Assembly (NCBI GenBank): GCA_934371475.1
Contig: CAKRNX010000141.1
Span: 1-5,960 of the forward strand
DNA from: an uncultured Lachnospiraceae bacterium
GTDB taxonomy: Bacteria; Bacillota; Clostridia; Lachnospirales; Lachnospiraceae
Length of the DNA stretch: 5,960 nucleotides
Direction of reading: 5' to 3'
Positions 4,425 to 5,960 of this stretch are shown here, one piece after another. Below the pieces are notes generated by a model. The model made no database searches and had not been told where the DNA came from. It saw only the letters and a program-made list of their open reading frames with translations. The position numbers and the translations under genes are program-made. How positions within the stretch are numbered: the stretch's first letter is position 1; each line of letters opens with the position of its first letter.

Positions 4425-5960
4425 TTATTCTTCTGTCAGATCGACTGTTTCTGTTTCCTCAGCTTCTTCTGTCTCAGATGTTTCCTGATCCAGTTCCGCC
4501 TCATTAGTATTCAGCTCCGCAGTCTCGTCCAGATCCAGGGTATCATCCATTTCATCAAAATCCAGCAACTCATCATCATCGTTCTGCAGCTCATCTTCGG
4601 TATTCAGGCGTACATTGCGATAACGCTTCATTCCGGTACCTGCCGGGATCAACTTACCGATAATCACATTCTCCTTCAGACCGATCAGCGGATCGATCTT
4701 ACCCTTGATGGCCGCTTCTGTCAGAACCTTCGTGGTCTCCTGGAAGGATGCAGCTGACAGGAAGGAGTTAGTAGCCAGAGATGCTTTGGTAATACCAAGC
4801 ATGATCTGTTTGCCTTCTGCAGGCTTTTTGCCTTCTGCAATGATCCGTTCGTTGATATCTTCCAGCTCCAGATTGTCTACCAGAGTCCCCGGCAGCAGAT
4901 CCGTATCGCCATTGTCTTCCACGCGAACCTTCTTCAGCATCTGACGAACCAGCACTTCAATATGTTTATCACTGATTTCTACACCCTGCAGACGATATAC
5001 ACGCTGTACTTCACGCAGCATATAATCCTGCACCGCATTGACACCCTTGATCTTCAGGATATCATGGGGGTTGACGCTACCTTCTGTCAGTTCATCACCG
5101 GCTTCCAGATATGTGCCGTCCATTACTTTGATACGTGATCCGTAAGGGATCAGATAAGTCTTGGACTCTCCGGTCTCCTCATCTGTCACGGTAATTTCAC
5201 GTTTTTTCTTGGTGTCCTTGATTTCCACACGTCCCGGGATCTCAGTGATGATCGCAAGACCCTTCGGCTTACGTGCCTCAAACAGCTCCTCGACACGGGG
5301 AAGACCCTGTGTAATATCGCCGCCGGCCACACCACCGGTATGGAAAGTACGCATGGTCAGCTGTGTACCAGGCTCACCGATGGACTGTGCGGCAATGATG
5401 CCGACAGACTCACCTACCTGCACCGGCTCACCGGTTGCCATGTTGGAACCGTAGCATTTTGCACAGATACCGATCTTTGACTTACAGGTCAGGATCGTAC
5501 GGATCTTAATCTTTTTGTACGGCTCACCCTGTTCGTTGATGCCGTCTTTCATGATGCGTGCAGCACGTTTCGGCGTAATCATATGATTTGCCTCAACGAT
5601 CACATTGCCGTCCTTATCGTGGATTGTCTCACAGGAGAAACGTCCTGTAATCCTCTCCTGAAGGCTCTCAATCTCTTCCTTTCCATCTGTGAACTCTTTC
5701 ACATACATGCCGGGAATCTCATCTCTGCCTTCTGCACAGTCTACCTCACGAATGATCAGATCCTGAGATACATCAACCATTCGTCTGGTCAGGTAACCGG
5801 AGTCAGCGGTACGCAGAGCGGTATCGGACAGACCTTTACGTGCTCCATGCGCTGACATGAAGTATTCCAGTACGTCCAGACCCTCACGGAAGTTGGACTT
5901 AATAGGAAGTTCGATGGTGTGACCGGTTGTATCGGCCATCAGTCCTCGCATACCTGCCAG
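4425..5960 (-). CDS. rpoC: DNA-directed RNA polymerase beta' subunit, C-terminal 511 residues (5' end outside window)
   Basis: This is the C-terminal part of the catalytic beta' subunit of RNA polymerase. The window opens at LAGMRGLM, just before the bridge helix (HGARKGLSDTALRTADSGYLTRR, visible residues about 38-60). The second zinc site has all four cysteines at visible residues 75, 159, 166 and 169, with the C-x6-C-x2-C spacing of the family. The trigger loop has MRTFH at 203-207, matching E. coli Met932, Arg933 and His936. It continues straight into GGVAGGDITQGLPRVEELFEARKPKG without the large insert found in E. coli. The last 60 or so residues form a strongly acidic, probably disordered tail ending VDLTEE and TAA (4427-4425). 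The frame is open to the window edge, so the protein is cut by the window rather than broken. rpoB is expected upstream, outside the window. Confidence 0.98.
   Translation of the reverse strand: MAGMRGLMADTTGHTIELPIKSNFREGLDVLEYFMSAHGARKGLSDTALRTADSGYLTRRMVDVSQDLIIREVDCAEGRDEIPGMYVKEFTDGKEEIESLQERITGRFSCETIHDKDGNVIVEANHMITPKRAARIMKDGINEQGEPYKKIKIRTILTCKSKIGICAKCYGSNMATGEPVQVGESVGIIAAQSIGEPGTQLTMRTFHTGGVAGGDITQGLPRVEELFEARKPKGLAIITEIPGRVEIKDTKKKREITVTDEETGESKTYLIPYGSRIKVMDGTYLEAGDELTEGSVNPHDILKIKGVNAVQDYMLREVQRVYRLQGVEISDKHIEVLVRQMLKKVRVEDNGDTDLLPGTLVDNLELEDINERIIAEGKKPAEGKQIMLGITKASLATNSFLSAASFQETTKVLTEAAIKGKIDPLIGLKENVIIGKLIPAGTGMKRYRNVRLNTEDELQNDDDELLDFDEMDDTLDLDETAELNTNEAELDQETSETEEAEETETVDLTEE

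Overview
This window reads as a core-genome segment of a low-to-mid GC Firmicute, most likely a Lachnospiraceae-type gut Clostridium (Blautia/Dorea-like). The S7, S12, EF-G and RpoC proteins are of the Gram-positive type: S12 carries the 13-residue N-terminal insertion, and the RpoC trigger loop lacks the large proteobacterial insert. The Shine-Dalgarno sites are strong AGGAGG types. The family-level assignment is inference from protein style; no search was run.

Layout. The minus strand carries the end of rpoC (4425-5960, N-terminal part outside the window), then rpsL (2116-2538), rpsG (1436-1906) and the first 464 codons of fusA (1-1394). Transcription of these runs from high to low coordinates. 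This is the usual rpoBC-to-str-operon order, but two things separate rpoC from rpsL: a plus-strand gene for a VanZ-family membrane protein (2800-3903) and a 521-bp structured non-coding region (3904-4424). No L7Ae-type ribosomal protein gene is present between rpoC and rpsL, where many Firmicutes have one.

Control. rpsL-rpsG-fusA has its own promoter with perfect -35 and -10 hexamers 17 bp apart (2668-2696). The predicted transcript starts with a hairpin at its extreme 5' end. The VanZ gene has a plausible extended -10 promoter and a very short leader. A 21-bp-stem terminator (4279-4327) is U-tracted in both directions and separates rpoC from the VanZ gene. A second stem-loop at the VanZ stop codon has its U-tract only on the minus strand, so it could stop rpoC read-through from entering the VanZ gene antisense.

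Most unusual content. (1) The VanZ protein has a tail of about 180 residues, rich in Tyr, Pro, Gly, Gln and Asn, with YPGQ and PYPDPNY repeats whose copies use different synonymous codons. (2) Three exact-length 45-bp tandem repeats lie at 4028-4162 in the VanZ-rpoC gap. They sit inside a region bounded by imperfect inverted repeats and a 5-bp CATAT direct repeat, which suggests a small non-autonomous mobile or repeat element. (3) The rpsL-rpsG spacer is long (209 bp) and may hold an RNA regulatory structure. The remaining genes are ordinary housekeeping genes with intact motifs.
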